Shown here: in pieces, positions 33,380 through 43,178 of the stretch
Position numbering within the stretch: position 1 is the stretch's first letter
How the letters are laid out: each line of letters begins with the position of its first letter
Assembly (NCBI RefSeq): GCF_001642735.1
Contig: NZ_LWHM01000026.1
Location: 1 to 64,000 of the forward strand
DNA length: 64,000 nt
Source of the DNA: Pseudohongiella nitratireducens
GTDB taxonomy: Bacteria > Pseudomonadota > Gammaproteobacteria > Pseudomonadales > Pseudohongiellaceae
Direction of reading: 5' to 3'
Notes under the pieces: model-generated
Seen by the model: only the letters and a program-made list of their open reading frames with translations
Databases searched by the model: none
What the model was told of the DNA's origin: nothing
Program-made: the position numbers and the translations under genes

Positions 33380-34366
33380 GTGCTTGATTTATTCAAACAT
33401 TCTCGACTGCCCATGTTGGCGCGTATTGGCGCCGTATCTGCGCTGGCGGCCTTCACCTTTACCGCCTTTGCCCAATACCGACAGTCAGAAACTTTTCTGG
33501 AAGACCTGACCATGCAGGATTTACTGCTGGAAGATCAGATGGTCCAGGAAGAACCGGAATTCATTGTCGAAGTCCCCGATTTTACGATTTATGAACAAGT
33601 TGATGAGCGCAAAGCTGCTTTTTTTGCCTTCATGACGGACTTCGTGGAAACAGAAAATGCCCGTCTGGCAGGTTTGCGTAAAGAGCTGCTGCCGATGTGG
33701 GGCGTGCTCAATCACGACCAGGAGCTGACCGATATCGAAGTCGCTCGCCTGTATGAAATTGCCAAAGGCTTCGGTTTCAGAAATGAAGTTGAAGCGATGA
33801 TTGCCGCCCGGAACATTGAAGACGGCGTCGCTGGCGAAGATGAGAATTCAGATCAGGCAGCTCTGTCAGAAGATGCCGAAAGAATTCTGGCTGCCGGTGA
33901 AGTGCTGAGCCACTATGAGCTGGTTAAAGAGCTGGTTCGCCGTGTTGATGTCATCCCGACGTCCCTGGTGCTGGCCCAGGCAGCCAACGAATCGGGTTGG
34001 GGCACATCGCGTTTTGCCCGTGAAGGTAATAACATTTTCGGACAGTGGTGTTTTGACGAAGGTTGTGGCCTGGTGCCAAACCGCCGTGGTGAAGATGCCA
34101 GTCACGAAGTCCGCGCCTTTGCCTCAGTGGATGCCGCTGTGCGTGCCTATTTCCGCAACCTCAATACCCATCCCAGCTATGAAGACCTGCGCACCCTGCG
34201 CGCTTCCATGCGCATGCAGGGCCTGAAACTTAACTCCATGGTACTGGCACGTGGCCTGACTCGCTATTCTGAGCGGGGTATGGATTATGTTGAGGAGTTG
34301 CAGGATATGATTCGGATTAATGAGTTGCGGGAGCGCGACCGTGTTTTCATCAACAACGCGACGTAA
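33380..34366 (+). CDS. Bax-like glucosaminidase-domain protein, exported
   Basis: A 328-residue protein. The N-terminus has a signal peptide (MLARIGAVSALAAFTFTAFA). The C-terminal domain (about 190-310) is a glucosaminidase (mannosyl-glycoprotein endo-N-acetylglucosaminidase-like): VLAQAANESGWGTSRFAREG, NNIFGQWCFDEGCG, and YSERGMDYVEELQDMI, as in the E. coli Bax protein. The glutamate of NESGWGTS is the catalytic acid. It should act on peptidoglycan in the periplasm. The start is GTG at 33380 with AGAGGA upstream. The middle region is acidic and poorly conserved. Palindromic element A3 starts about 25 bp after the stop. Confidence 0.87.
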   Translation: MLDLFKHSRLPMLARIGAVSALAAFTFTAFAQYRQSETFLEDLTMQDLLLEDQMVQEEPEFIVEVPDFTIYEQVDERKAAFFAFMTDFVETENARLAGLRKELLPMWGVLNHDQELTDIEVARLYEIAKGFGFRNEVEAMIAARNIEDGVAGEDENSDQAALSEDAERILAAGEVLSHYELVKELVRRVDVIPTSLVLAQAANESGWGTSRFAREGNNIFGQWCFDEGCGLVPNRRGEDASHEVRAFASVDAAVRAYFRNLNTHPSYEDLRTLRASMRMQGLKLNSMVLARGLTRYSERGMDYVEELQDMIRINELRERDRVFINNAT

Positions 34367-34390
34367 TTTCTGACAGGTCACTCGGTTCAC

Positions 34391-34510
34391 GGCGCAACTG
34401 GTGTGTAGGTTCAAACGCCAGACGCGCCGTGAATACTTCCATGTAGGCTCGCTTCGGGCATCCATGCCCTCAGACGGTCTGGCTTTTTGAACCTACACAC
34501 CAGCTGCGCC
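34391..34510. repeat. Palindromic element A3
   Basis: Outer arms 34391-34415 and 34486-34510 (start GGCGCAACTGGTGTGTAGG) pair at 24 of 25 positions. The core matches A1: CGCCAGACGCGCCGTGAATAC, then TCCATGTAGGCTCGCT, then hairpin GGGCA-tcca-TGCCC (34456-34469), then GGTCTGGCTT. It lies just after the glucosaminidase stop. The arms share no sequence with those of A1 or A2. Confidence 0.8.
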
Positions 34511-34542
34511 TCAAGTCAGTGCTACTCAGAATTTAAGAGTTT

Positions 34543-34692
34543 AGCGCTTGGTGACGGACGTCCTGTCCGCCGACATCCCTCCTGAATCACACGTATACCC
34601 GCCGGTCTTGTGCTCACTCACAGATTTTCAATATTGCTGAGTGTATTACGCCACAAATGACGCCGCGCTGTTTCAGGAGAGGTTTTCCATGC
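34543..34692. repeat. 150-bp direct repeat C1, a half element of the A4 type
   Basis: Matches 34826-34975 with only scattered changes (for example GTGACGGACG against GCGGCGGACG). It holds the hairpin GACGGAC-gtcct-GTCCGCC and the right arm TGAATCACACGTATACCC, but lacks the left arm of A4. Immediately after, 34689-34720 (CATGCCCGCAGAAGGTCTGG...) resembles the right half of A3, so it is a recombined mosaic. Confidence 0.75.
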
Positions 34693-34777
34693 CCGCAGAA
34701 GGTCTGGCTCTTCTAACCTTATCTGCCAGGAACGCCTCAAGCCAGTGCTACGCCGATAATTAAGGCTTAAGCGCCCA

Positions 34778-34885
34778 GCGGGTATACGGGTGTTCACTCG
34801 GGAGCGCGCGTAAATCCATCCCTGGAGCGCTTGGCGGCGGACGTCCTGTCCGCCGACATCTCTCCTGAATCACACGTATACCCGC
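34778..34885. repeat. Palindromic element A4
   Basis: Left arm 34778-34796 (GCGGGTATACGGGTGTTCA) pairs with right arm 34866-34885 (TGAATCACACGTATACCCGC) with two differences. The core has GCGCGTAAATCCATCCCTGG and the perfect hairpin CGGCGGAC-gtcct-GTCCGCCG (34835-34855), corresponding to GCCGTGAATACATCCCTGTA and the GGACA/TGTCC hairpin of A1. It overlaps direct repeat C2. Confidence 0.75.
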
Positions 34886-34975
34886 CGGTCTTGTGCTCAC
34901 TCATAGATTTTCAATATTACTGAGTGTATTACGCCACAAATGACGCCGCGCTGTTTCAGGAGAGGTTTTCCATGC
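34826..34975. repeat. 150-bp direct repeat C2
   Basis: Second copy of the segment at 34543-34692. It includes the right side of A4 and then about 90 bp (CTTGTGCTCACTCATAGATT onward, ending GTTTCAGGAGAGGTTTTCC). The distance between copies is 283 bp. Confidence 0.8.
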
Positions 34976-35000
34976 TCTGGCAGGAATCAACGGCACAAGG

Positions 35001-35165
35001 TCAGTGCATCATAGCTCAGATGGCAGACAATAAGACCACGTCCAGCATATCGCTGGTCGCTCGAGAAAGCGGGCGGACTGTCCGAAGCCGCCAGGCTGAG
35101 TTTCCGTCCGCCGAGCGACCAGCGATATGCTGTGGTCGTCTGCCATCTGAGCTATGATGCGCTGA
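35001..35165. repeat. Palindromic element B2
   Basis: Outer arms 35001-35028 and 35138-35165 pair at 27 of 28. Inner stem AGCATATCGCTGGTCGCTCG pairs with its complement. The core phrase GAAGCCGCCAGGCTGAGTTT is identical to B1. Relative to B1, the stem positions CCTGTC/GACAGG became CTGGTC/GACCAG on both sides, and GAGGG/CCCTC became GATGG/CCATC: compensating changes. Confidence 0.8.
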
Positions 35166-35249
35166 CCGCTCCACCCGAGTTTTCGGCTGCCGGGTGAGGG
35201 GCGCTAGGCAGTGGTCGGCTGAGATACGTAAAATGATGTCCTGACCGCC

Positions 35250-35358
35250 GCTCGAGAAAGCGGGCGGACTGTCCGAAGCCGCCAGGCTGAGTTTCCGCCC
35301 GCCGAGCGACCAGCGATATGCTGTGGTCGTCTGCCACCTGAGCTATGGTGCCCTGACC
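35250..35358. repeat. Palindromic element B3, left arm missing
   Basis: It starts at GCTCGAGAAAGCGGGCGGAC, repeats the B2 core and the whole right arm (GCGATATGCTGTGGTCGTC then GCCACCTGAGCTATGGTG), but the sequence left of it is unrelated to the expected outer left arm. It is a half copy 85 bp from B2. The entire 34367-35378 gap is filled by elements A3 to B3, with no gene. Confidence 0.75.
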
Positions 35359-35378
35359 GACTCGCACTGATCACAGCC

Positions 35379-36461
35379 TCAATCCGCATTCTCAGGCGTA
35401 GACCGCACCCAGAACTTATTAAACCAGAAATACCGCCCATCCCCCCGCCGCGCGGTACAGATGTACCCAAATCGCCGAGAATTAAAGGTCGTACCTTCGT
35501 TAGGCTCAATCCGAAAATGCACCGCCTCCCGATCAATCCACTCAAAATTCAGCGGCTCGCCACTGGCATAGCAGCCAAGCTGGTCCACTGTGAAATCACC
35601 TGCCAGTTGTAAAGTGACAGCGGGGCGGCGGCTGTCTGTAATTGGTGAGCGGGGTGTTTGCTCTTTGATCTCAAAAGCCAGTGAGTTGAGTTTGGTGCTG
35701 GCGGTGTCGAGGCTGGCATAGATGCTGGCCAGCGGAAAACGGGGAAGGGCTTTGAAATCGGAGTGGTAGCCAACGGCACCCGAGTTCTGGGCGACGCCGA
35801 TAAAATCAAGTTCGTCCAGCAAGTCGAGGATGGGTTGGTCAAATTCGCCGTAAGGGTAGGCCAGGATCTTGTGGTTCTGGCCGGTTTCTTCTTTGATGCG
35901 CGCTTCGGCGGTCAGAATTTCATCACGGACGCGCGCCATTCTGTCAGCTTCGCTTTCGCCGGGCTCGGCGTCAATCAGGTGCGGGTGATTGATAGTGTGG
36001 TTGGCGATCATGTGACCGGCATCAGACATTTCGCGAATCTGGTTCCAGGTCAGATAGCCGCTTTGCTGGTCGTCGACTGGCTGGGTGCTGACAAACAGTG
36101 TCATCGGGTAATCAAATTCGGCCAGCATGGGCATGGCAGTGGTGTAAATGGATTCGTAGGCATCGTCAAACGTCAGTACCGCCACTTTGTCTGGCATCCC
36201 GGCCTGGTTTTTCAGGGCGTCGAGCAGATGATCCAGTCGCCAGACCGCAAAATCATTGTCTTGCAGGTATTCCAGGTGAGCACGGAAATCGGCAGGTGAA
36301 ATGCTGGTGGAAGGCGGAGTGTCTTCTGAAACATGGTGGTAGACGGTGATGACGGCATGCTGCGCCAGGGCGGGCAGGGGCAGGAAAGTCATTGTGGCTA
36401 AAATGGCGATGATCAGTGCCGGGAACTTTATCGGTACGAGTCGGGTTTTTCTTGGTGTCAT
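35379..36461 (-). CDS. Exported polysaccharide deacetylase (NodB-like)
   Basis: A 360-residue protein. The N-terminus is a signal peptide (FPALIIAILATMTFLPLPALA). The NodB domain has VAVLTFDDAYESIYTTAMPM (the TFDD metal-binding aspartates) and MIANHTINHPHL (the HxxxxH pair), then ILAYPYGEFDQPI. This is the usual metal-dependent carbohydrate esterase family 4 set. A C-terminal domain of about 100 residues (VTLQLAGDFTVDQLGCYASG and on) has no family I recognise and may bind a ligand. The start at 36461 gives a basic first segment (TPRKTRLVPIK) suited to export. Confidence 0.88.
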   Translation of the reverse strand: MTPRKTRLVPIKFPALIIAILATMTFLPLPALAQHAVITVYHHVSEDTPPSTSISPADFRAHLEYLQDNDFAVWRLDHLLDALKNQAGMPDKVAVLTFDDAYESIYTTAMPMLAEFDYPMTLFVSTQPVDDQQSGYLTWNQIREMSDAGHMIANHTINHPHLIDAEPGESEADRMARVRDEILTAEARIKEETGQNHKILAYPYGEFDQPILDLLDELDFIGVAQNSGAVGYHSDFKALPRFPLASIYASLDTASTKLNSLAFEIKEQTPRSPITDSRRPAVTLQLAGDFTVDQLGCYASGEPLNFEWIDREAVHFRIEPNEGTTFNSRRFGYICTARRGDGRYFWFNKFWVRSTPENAD

Positions 36462-36592
36462 AACGTCTGCTATTCCTGTTGTGCTTGCATCATACTATTC
36501 TGTGTCAGTCAGGGGGCGGAAAGCCAGTCCCAATCAGGCCTGAAAGACAATTTAATTGACAGTAAATCCTTTATCCCCAAGGCGTTTTATGG

Positions 36593-36598
36593 TATAAA
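36593..36598 (+). promoter_or_regulatory. Extended -10 element of the rpsB-tsf promoter
   Basis: TATAAA preceded by ATGG, an extended -10 (TGGTATAAA). The TTGACA at 36556-36561 is too far away to be its -35. Transcription would start near 36605, giving a leader of about 185 bases before rpsB. Confidence 0.5.
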
Positions 36599-36604
36599 TC
36601 CGCC

Positions 36605-36788
36605 CGCTGCAAAAGTACCCTTGGCGCTGGTCGAGGAGTGCGCAGTAAATCAAACCATAATGTCACACACGTTCCGACACATTAGCCTGGGTGCCCGCAG
36701 GCTTCATTGCCACGACAGTGCACAATGAACAACGGGTTGGCTGATGGGGTGCGTGGAGGCTTAACCCGATAGAAATAGGTATTTACTT
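36605..36788 (+). promoter_or_regulatory. Probable rpsB leader RNA, S2-responsive
   Basis: The stretch from the promoter to the rpsB ATG has no ORF but several potential stems (GGGTGCCCGCAGGC and TTGGCTGATGGGG areas). In many gammaproteobacteria the rpsB leader is a conserved site where ribosomal protein S2 represses its own operon. The assignment comes from position; I have not confirmed the fold. Confidence 0.4.
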
Positions 36789-37586
36789 ATGACATCAGTA
36801 TCCATGAAGGACATGCTGAAGGCAGGCGTTCACTTCGGTCACCAGACACGTTACTGGAATCCGAAAATGAAGCAGTACATCTTCGGCGCTCGCAACAAGA
36901 TTCACATCATCAACCTCGAGCAGACAATCCCTGCGTTCAACGAAGCCCTGGCTGCCGTTGAAAGCCTGGCTGCCCGTAACAAAAAGATTCTGTTCGTCGG
37001 CACCAAGCGTTCAGCTGGCAAAATCATCAAAGAGCAGGCCGCTCGCGCTGGCATGCCTTACGTTGATCACCGCTGGCTGGGCGGCATGCTGACTAACTAC
37101 AAAACGATCCGCGGTTCCATCAAGCGTCTGCGTGACCTGGAAGCCCAGGAAGCGGACGGTACGATGGATCGCCTGACCAAGAAAGAAGCCCTGATGATGC
37201 GCCGCGCCAAAGAAAAGCTGGAGCGCAGTATTGGCGGTATCAAGGATATGGGCGGTCTGCCAGACGCACTGTTCGTGATTGACGTTGATCACGAGCGTAT
37301 TGCGGTAACAGAAGCCAACAGCCTCAAGATCCCTGTGATCGGTGTGGTTGATACAAACTCTGACCCGGTTGGCGTTGATTACGCTATTCCAGGTAACGAT
37401 GACGCCCTGCGAGCCATTCAGCTGTACGCATCGACGGTTGCTGATGCTTGCCTGTCAGGCCGTACGACTGGCAACAAGGTTGGTGACAGCGAGTTTGTCG
37501 AAATTGATGATAGCGAAGAAGTGGCTGCAGCACCTGCTGCAGAAGAAGCATCCAAAGAAGAAGCGCCTAAAAAGGCTGAGGCCTAA
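36789..37586 (+). CDS. rpsB: 30S ribosomal protein S2
   Basis: A 265-residue protein beginning [20 protein letters not shown], with [20 protein letters not shown] and [20 protein letters not shown] typical of S2. It sits on the solvent side of the small subunit and is needed for binding S1. An acidic alanine- and glutamate-rich tail ([20 protein letters not shown]) extends it beyond the E. coli length. First gene of the conserved rpsB-tsf pair, with a terminator hairpin between the two that may act as an attenuator. Confidence 0.98.
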   Translation: MTSVSMKDMLKAGVHFGHQTRYWNPKMKQYIFGARNKIHIINLEQTIPAFNEALAAVESLAARNKKILFVGTKRSAGKIIKEQAARAGMPYVDHRWLGGMLTNYKTIRGSIKRLRDLEAQEADGTMDRLTKKEALMMRRAKEKLERSIGGIKDMGGLPDALFVIDVDHERIAVTEANSLKIPVIGVVDTNSDPVGVDYAIPGNDDALRAIQLYASTVADACLSGRTTGNKVGDSEFVEIDDSEEVAAAPAAEEASKEEAPKKAEA

Positions 37587-37652
37587 GACGCTTATGGTGC
37601 CGACTCTGCTGAGTCGGCACAGTGGATTCCCACCACTTGCCGTTATAAAAGA

Positions 37653-37677
37653 AAAAGGGGCTTTGCCCCTTTTTTTT
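37653..37677 (+). terminator. Intrinsic terminator between rpsB and tsf
   Basis: AAAAGGGGC, a TTT loop and GCCCCTTTTTTTT form a perfect stem with a long T-run. It may be partial, lowering tsf relative to rpsB, as known for this operon. Confidence 0.8.
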
Positions 37678-37784
37678 GAGTGGCTTTCCCCCTTTGGGCG
37701 GAAAGGGCATCAATAACGGCGACGGGATACGAATTACTGGCTGCAATTTGAATTGATTATCTGATTAAACGAGGCAATAAGGTT

Positions 37785-38654
37785 ATGGCAAACATTACAG
37801 CAGGCATGGTCAAGGAACTGCGTGAGCGCACCGGTCTGGGCATGATGGACTGTAAAAAGGCGCTGGTTGAAGCTGGCGGTGACATGGAGACAGCAATTGA
37901 AGATCTGCGTAAAGCATCAGGTCTGAAAGCTGCCAAAAAAGCCGGTCGTACTGCCGCTGAAGGTGTGGTACTGACTAAAGTTGCAGAAGATGGCAGCTAC
38001 GCCGCCGTTCTGGAAGTGAACAGTGAGACTGACTTCGTTGCTCGCGATGACAACTTCATGGCTTTTGCCAACAAGACAATGGATAGCGTTTTCTCGCAAA
38101 AAGAGAGCGACATTGCCAAGCTGCTGGAAGCGGGTCTGGAAACAGAGCGTGAAGCACTGGTTCAGAAAATTGGTGAAAACATTAACCTGCGTCGTGCTGA
38201 AATTCTGGAAGGCGACGTCGTTGACGGTTATGTTCACAGCAACAACCGCATTGCGGTACTGGTCGCGCTGAAAGGCGGCAACGCTGATCTGGCGCGTGAT
38301 GTGGCTATGCACATTGCAGCGGTTAACCCGATGGTTATCCGTGGCGAAGATGTGCCTAAGGACGCACTGGACAAAGAGCGTGAAATTTTCACGGCTCAGG
38401 CCCAGGAAAGTGGCAAGCCAGCCGAAATCATTGAGAAAATGATTGAAGGCCGTATCCGTAAGTACGTTGCGGAAATCACGCTGGTTGAGCAGCCTTTTGT
38501 AAAAGACCCTGACACAAAAGTTGGCGCACTGCTGAAAAACGCCGGTGCAGAAGTGGTAAGCTTTGTCCGTTATGAAGTGGGCGAAGGTATCGAGAAAGAA
38601 GAAGTCGACTTTGCTGAAGAGGTTGCCGCTCAGGCAGCAGCCGCTAAAAAGTAA
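37785..38654 (+). CDS. tsf: Translation elongation factor Ts
   Basis: A 289-residue guanine nucleotide exchange factor for EF-Tu. The N-terminal UBA-like domain has [20 protein letters not shown]; the core has [19 protein letters not shown], and a final coiled-coil segment ends in [12 protein letters not shown]. Length and motifs match the family. It starts ATG 37785 after GAGGCAATAAGG. Downstream a hairpin (38747-38770) separates it from pyrH. Confidence 0.98.
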   Translation: MANITAGMVKELRERTGLGMMDCKKALVEAGGDMETAIEDLRKASGLKAAKKAGRTAAEGVVLTKVAEDGSYAAVLEVNSETDFVARDDNFMAFANKTMDSVFSQKESDIAKLLEAGLETEREALVQKIGENINLRRAEILEGDVVDGYVHSNNRIAVLVALKGGNADLARDVAMHIAAVNPMVIRGEDVPKDALDKEREIFTAQAQESGKPAEIIEKMIEGRIRKYVAEITLVEQPFVKDPDTKVGALLKNAGAEVVSFVRYEVGEGIEKEEVDFAEEVAAQAAAAKK

Positions 38655-38746
38655 GCTTAAAGTTATCGACGATGCCTTAATCGTCGTTAAAAATAGCTAA
38701 GCTGTCTTGGTTATACGTTTAACGCATAATCAAGGGTAATAGAAGT

Positions 38747-38770
38747 CTGCCGGGCGGGATCGCCCGGCAG
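38747..38770 (+). terminator. Hairpin between tsf and pyrH
   Basis: CTGCCGGGCG, a 4-base loop and CGCCCGGCAG pair perfectly over 10 bp, followed by GTTT. The short T-run suggests partial termination. Confidence 0.5.
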
Positions 38771-38847
38771 GTTTGACTGCAATACAGGCCTGGGTTTTAT
38801 CGAGCAGGCCTGACCTCCAGTAAACAGTATCGACAAGGCTGACGATC

Positions 38848-39585
38848 ATGGCAAAAGCTGAGAAGAAGTATAAACGTATACTATTAAAGCTCAGCGGTGA
38901 GGCCCTGATGGGCGATGCGGAATTCGGCATCGACCCCAAAGTGCTTGACCGTATGGCAGTAGAGGTGGGGCAGCTGGTCGGACTAGGTATTGAGATCGGC
39001 ATGGTCATTGGCGGTGGCAATCTGTTCCGGGGTGCTGCGCTGCATTCAGCGGGCATGGAACGGGTCACTGGCGATCACATGGGTATGCTGGCCACTGTGA
39101 TGAATGCCCTGGCGATGCGCGACGCACTGGAGCGTGCCGGAATTTCAACGCGCGTGATGTCAGCCATTCCGATGAGCGGTGTGGTCGAACATTACGACAG
39201 ACGGGCAGCTATCCGTCACCTGCGTGGAGGTGATGTGGTGATATTCGCTGCCGGAACGGGCAATCCGTTCTTCACAACCGATTCTGCAGCCTGCCTGCGT
39301 GGCATTGAGATTGATGCCGGGCTGGTTCTCAAGGCGACCAAAGTGGATGGTGTTTTCTCGGCAGACCCGATGCGGGTGCCGGACGCCATCAAATACGACT
39401 ATTTGACTTACGATGAAGTGCTGGACAAGAAGCTGGGGGTTATGGACCTGACGGCGATTTGTCTGGTGCGGGATCATGATATTCCGGTTTGCGTGTTCAA
39501 CATGCAGAAACCCGGTGCCTTGCTGAACAGCGTGATGGGGTCAACAGATGGTACCCTGATCGGTTTGAACAGCACGGATCAATAA
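38848..39585 (+). CDS. pyrH: UMP kinase
   Basis: A 245-residue hexameric bacterial UMP kinase of the amino acid kinase fold. Motifs: [47 protein letters not shown] and [20 protein letters not shown]. It phosphorylates UMP to UDP and is normally activated by GTP. The stop is 17 bases before frr. Start ATG 38848. Confidence 0.98.
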   Translation: MAKAEKKYKRILLKLSGEALMGDAEFGIDPKVLDRMAVEVGQLVGLGIEIGMVIGGGNLFRGAALHSAGMERVTGDHMGMLATVMNALAMRDALERAGISTRVMSAIPMSGVVEHYDRRAAIRHLRGGDVVIFAAGTGNPFFTTDSAACLRGIEIDAGLVLKATKVDGVFSADPMRVPDAIKYDYLTYDEVLDKKLGVMDLTAICLVRDHDIPVCVFNMQKPGALLNSVMGSTDGTLIGLNSTDQ

Positions 39586-39602
39586 CAGGGGATAAGACAA
39601 CG

Positions 39603-40160
39603 ATGATTGAAGACATTATCAAGGACGCCGGTCAGCGAATGGAGAAGTCCATTCAGTCACTTGAGACGGCTTTTAACAAGATCCGTACTGGTCGCGCACA
39701 TCCCAGTTTGCTGGATGGCATCCAGGTCCCGTATTACGGTGCGGATACGCCGTTAAACCAATTAGCCAATATCACAGTGGAAGAAAGTCGCGTCCTGGTC
39801 GTAGTACCATGGGAGCGACAACTTATCGGTGATGTTGAAAAAGCGATTATGAAATCTGACCTGGGTCTCAACCCTTCGAATAATGGCGAATCGATCCGTA
39901 TTCCCATGCCTGCTCTGACGGAAGAAACCCGTCGTGGGTACACCAAGCAGGCCAAGGCAGAAGCAGAGAATGCCCGGGTGGCGATTCGTAATATCCGCCG
40001 TGATGCCAATAACCAGGTTAAAGACCTGCTCAAGGAAAAAGAAATCAGCGAAGACGATCAGCGTCGCGCCGAGGAACGTATCCAGAAGCAGACTGACAAG
40101 CATATCGCCGATGTGGACGCAGTCTACGAAGAGAAAGAAAAAGATCTGATGTCAATATAA
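39603..40160 (+). CDS. frr: Ribosome recycling factor
   Basis: A 185-residue protein beginning [20 protein letters not shown], with [19 protein letters not shown] and the C-terminal [11 protein letters not shown]. It splits post-termination ribosomes with EF-G. ATG 39603 was chosen over an upstream frame because it matches the family N-terminus and the exact length of 185. It lies in the pyrH-frr-uppS cluster. Confidence 0.98.
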   Translation: MIEDIIKDAGQRMEKSIQSLETAFNKIRTGRAHPSLLDGIQVPYYGADTPLNQLANITVEESRVLVVVPWERQLIGDVEKAIMKSDLGLNPSNNGESIRIPMPALTEETRRGYTKQAKAEAENARVAIRNIRRDANNQVKDLLKEKEISEDDQRRAEERIQKQTDKHIADVDAVYEEKEKDLMSI

Positions 40161-40171
40161 GAAGCGAGCGG

Positions 40172-40936
40172 ATGACAAACACGGACAGTCAAAGCGAAGT
40201 CACGCACAAACAACCCCGACATATCGCGATTATCATGGATGGTAATAATCGCTGGGCTCGTGGACGCGGATTATCAGGTGGAGCCGGACACCGGGCCGGT
40301 GCAGAAATTGCGCGCGACGTGGTGCACGGCTGTGCAGATCGCGGTATAGCGTACCTGACATTATTTGCTTTCAGCAGTGAAAACTGGTTTCGACCGGACA
40401 AAGAAGTGAAAGGTCTGATGGCGCTGTTTCTGAGTGTGCTCAAGCGCCATGAGATTAAGCAGATGCATGAGCGTAACATTCGCCTGCAGTTTATTGGTAA
40501 ACGTGATGATTTCTCGCCACGATTACAGAAAAACATGCGTGAAGTGGAAGAGCTGACGCGACACAATACTGGCCTGGTGGTTACAGTGGCAGCAGATTAT
40601 GGCGGTCGCTGGGATATTGCCCAGGCCTGCCAGGCTGTGTCCCGGCAAGTGCAATCCGGGCATATTAATGTTGAAGACATTACGCCGGAGCTGTTGCAGA
40701 ATTTTGTCAGCATGGGTGATGTGCCGGAACCGGATTTGTGTATTCGCACTGGTGGGGAGCGACGCATCAGTAACTTTTTGCTCTGGCAATTTGCTTATAC
40801 AGAACTGTACTTTACTGATTGTTACTGGCCGCAGTTTGATGAGACTGAACTTCAGCAGGCTATTGATGATTTCAGCCGCCGGAAGCGCCGATTTGGCCGC
40901 GAGTCCGGCAGTGATGAACAAGAAAAAATAACGTAA
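40172..40936 (+). CDS. uppS: Undecaprenyl diphosphate synthase
   Basis: A 254-residue cis-prenyltransferase. The N-terminal motif HIAIIMDGNNRWARGRGL holds the catalytic aspartate, followed by GHRAGAE, FAFSSENWFRP and the C-terminal RTGGERRISNFLLWQFAYTE. It makes the C55 carrier lipid for peptidoglycan and LPS. The stop is followed by a 12-bp tandem repeat that separates it from cdsA. Confidence 0.97.
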   Translation: MTNTDSQSEVTHKQPRHIAIIMDGNNRWARGRGLSGGAGHRAGAEIARDVVHGCADRGIAYLTLFAFSSENWFRPDKEVKGLMALFLSVLKRHEIKQMHERNIRLQFIGKRDDFSPRLQKNMREVEELTRHNTGLVVTVAADYGGRWDIAQACQAVSRQVQSGHINVEDITPELLQNFVSMGDVPEPDLCIRTGGERRISNFLLWQFAYTELYFTDCYWPQFDETELQQAIDDFSRRKRRFGRESGSDEQEKIT

Positions 40937-40940
40937 TTAG

Positions 40941-40988
40941 TAACGTTAGCAGTAACGTTAGAAGTGGCGTTAGCAGCAGCGTTAGCAA
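40941..40988 (+). repeat. Tandem repeat of 12 bp, four units, before cdsA
   Basis: TAACGTTAGCAG, TAACGTTAGAAG, TGGCGTTAGCAG and CAGCGTTAGCAA, immediately upstream of the cdsA ribosome site GGGAG. The 74-bp gap is occupied almost entirely by it. Confidence 0.75.
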
Positions 40989-41010
40989 AAAACGTATAAG
41001 GGAGCAGGTT

Positions 41011-41931
41011 TTGCTCAAACAACGTGTTATTACGGCAGTGATCATGCTTGCCGTCCTCTATGCCGGTACAGCCTGGCTGGCCTTGCCCTGGTTTGCCGGT
41101 TTCCTGACCCTGATTCTGTTACCCGCCCTGTACGAGTGGGGTAAGTTAATGGGGTTGCGACACTGGCAGCACCATGCCACCTGGTTTGCATTATTCGGCA
41201 GTTGCCTGCTGTTTACCCTGACCGCACTGCGCCTGCCGGTGATGGGGCTGGATGATGTGCAGATTGGCGGTGCCACCGCCGATTACGAGCCGCTTTCCGT
41301 GAATGGTATTGTCGCTATTTCTGCCCTGGCTGTGCTGTATTGGTTATGGGTGTTCTGGACTATTCGCAGCTACCCCGGTGGCAGTCGTCGCTGGCAGGCA
41401 CGCTGGAAAATCGGTTTGATGGGTATCGCCTGCCTGATCCCAAGCTGGGTCGGACTGGTGTACCTGAAAATGCTCAATGAAGAAGGCTGGCTGGTACTGA
41501 TTCTGGTGGCGATGGTGAGCGTCGTTGATATTGGCGCGTTTTTCGCTGGCTCCATCTGGGGCAAGAAAGAAGGCCGTCGACCACTGGCGCCGGCGCTCAG
41601 TCCCAAGAAGACCTGGGCCGGGCTCTGGGGTGGGTTGGTGAGTTGTACGCTGTTTACCTGGGGTGTACTGGCCTGGATACATTTGCAGTACCGCGAACTC
41701 TCCGCCAGTGTTTGGGCGCTGTTGATGATGATTTCCCTGTTGTTGGCGGTTTACTCGGTGGTGGGTGACCTGTTCGAAAGCATGCTCAAGCGTCACCGGG
41801 GCATCAAGGACAGTGGCCGAACATTACCCGGGCACGGTGGTGTGCTGGATCGCATTGATAGCCTGTTGGCGGCAACGCCGGTATTTGTGCTCGGCATTGC
41901 CTTGCTCAGTCGTGTGCTGGAGGTTATCTGA
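41011..41931 (+). CDS. cdsA: Phosphatidate cytidylyltransferase
   Basis: A 306-residue integral membrane enzyme with about eight helices. It converts phosphatidic acid and CTP to CDP-diacylglycerol. The signature [24 protein letters not shown] followed by VLDRIDSL near the C-terminus is diagnostic. TTG at 41011 is the start, with GGGAG upstream. The stop overlaps dxr in TGATG. Confidence 0.95.
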   Translation: MLKQRVITAVIMLAVLYAGTAWLALPWFAGFLTLILLPALYEWGKLMGLRHWQHHATWFALFGSCLLFTLTALRLPVMGLDDVQIGGATADYEPLSVNGIVAISALAVLYWLWVFWTIRSYPGGSRRWQARWKIGLMGIACLIPSWVGLVYLKMLNEEGWLVLILVAMVSVVDIGAFFAGSIWGKKEGRRPLAPALSPKKTWAGLWGGLVSCTLFTWGVLAWIHLQYRELSASVWALLMMISLLLAVYSVVGDLFESMLKRHRGIKDSGRTLPGHGGVLDRIDSLLAATPVFVLGIALLSRVLEVI

Positions 41932-43148
41932 TGGCGGCTGAAAACGGCGTACCATTGCCGGTTCAGTCATTGACTGTGCTGGGTTCAACCGGTTCCATCG
42001 GTGTTAACACACTGGACGTGGTGGCCAGGCATCCTTCCTTGAAAATATATGCCCTGACGGCCGGTAGTAACGATGGTTTGATGCTTGAGCAGTGCCTGGC
42101 ATTTTCACCGCAGGTTGCAGTGATGGCCGATGCGGCCGCTGCAGAGCGATTGCAGGTGGCGCTGGCAGATGCCGGCTGTCAGACCCGGGTGGAGCAGGGC
42201 GAGGATGCGCTGGCGGCTGTCGCTGCCGCTGAATCGGTTGATACGGTGATGGCGGCCATTGTGGGTGCGGCCGGAACGCTGCCAGCACTCGCGGCTGCCA
42301 GGGCTGGCAAAAAAGTGCTGCTGGCCAACAAGGAAGCACTGGTCATGACCGGTGAGCTGTTTATGCGGGCAGCCCGCGAAAGTGGCGCCACGGTCCTGCC
42401 GATCGATAGTGAACATAACGCCATTTTTCAATGTTTACCGCCCAATGGTCAGACGGAACCGGGGTGCGATTTGCGCTCCCAGGGCGTGCGTCGGGTTGTC
42501 CTGACTGCCTCTGGCGGACCGTTTTTGCATGCAGACCCGCAAACTCTGGCCTCAGTGACACCGGCGCAGGCCTGTAATCACCCCAACTGGTCCATGGGAC
42601 GCAAGATTTCCGTGGATTCGGCCACCATGATGAACAAGGGGCTGGAATATATCGAGGCTTGCTATCTGTTTGATTTGCAGCCGTCCCAGGTGGATGTGGT
42701 GATTCACCCGCAAAGTATCGTACATTCCATGGTCGAATATCATGATGGTTCGGTGCTGGCCCAGATGGGTAGCCCGGATATGCGAGTACCTATTGCACAC
42801 GCGCTGGCCTGGCCACAACGGGTGGACTCCGGCGCCAGTTTTCTGGATCTGGCGACCAGCCCTGACCTGCAGTTTTATCAGCCGGATCTGGAGCGTTTCC
42901 CCTGTCTGGCACTGGGTATTGAGGCCGCACGCCAGGGAGGCTATATGCCAGCCACACTGAATGCCGCCAATGAAGTGGCCGTGGCCGCTTTTCTTGACGG
43001 GCGATTACGATTTACCGACATCGCCACGGTAGTCTCTGAAACGCTGGCCCGAATCACTTGTACAGAGCCACTGTCACTGGCTATGATTCAGCAGGTGGAT
43101 AAGGAAGCAAGAGCGGTTGCGACCGGTCTTGTCAGCAAACACGCGTAA
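41931..43148 (+). CDS. dxr: 1-deoxy-D-xylulose 5-phosphate reductoisomerase
   Basis: A 405-residue MEP-pathway enzyme. NADPH site [46 protein letters not shown]; and the catalytic region [21 protein letters not shown] are all present. It makes MEP from DXP for isoprenoids, which feed uppS upstream and ispD/ispF at the right end of the window. Length is normal. Confidence 0.97.
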   Translation: MAAENGVPLPVQSLTVLGSTGSIGVNTLDVVARHPSLKIYALTAGSNDGLMLEQCLAFSPQVAVMADAAAAERLQVALADAGCQTRVEQGEDALAAVAAAESVDTVMAAIVGAAGTLPALAAARAGKKVLLANKEALVMTGELFMRAARESGATVLPIDSEHNAIFQCLPPNGQTEPGCDLRSQGVRRVVLTASGGPFLHADPQTLASVTPAQACNHPNWSMGRKISVDSATMMNKGLEYIEACYLFDLQPSQVDVVIHPQSIVHSMVEYHDGSVLAQMGSPDMRVPIAHALAWPQRVDSGASFLDLATSPDLQFYQPDLERFPCLALGIEAARQGGYMPATLNAANEVAVAAFLDGRLRFTDIATVVSETLARITCTEPLSLAMIQQVDKEARAVATGLVSKHA

Positions 43149-43178
43149 CCCCTTGTATTACACGGGAACAGGAATTAT

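Noticed and set aside
34391-35358. CRISPR-like array
   Set aside because: Repeats are long palindromes of irregular spacing; there are no short identical direct repeats with unique spacers and no cas genes.
36556-36561. TTGACA as -35 of the rpsB promoter
   Set aside because: It is about 31 bases from the TATAAA, far beyond a workable spacing.
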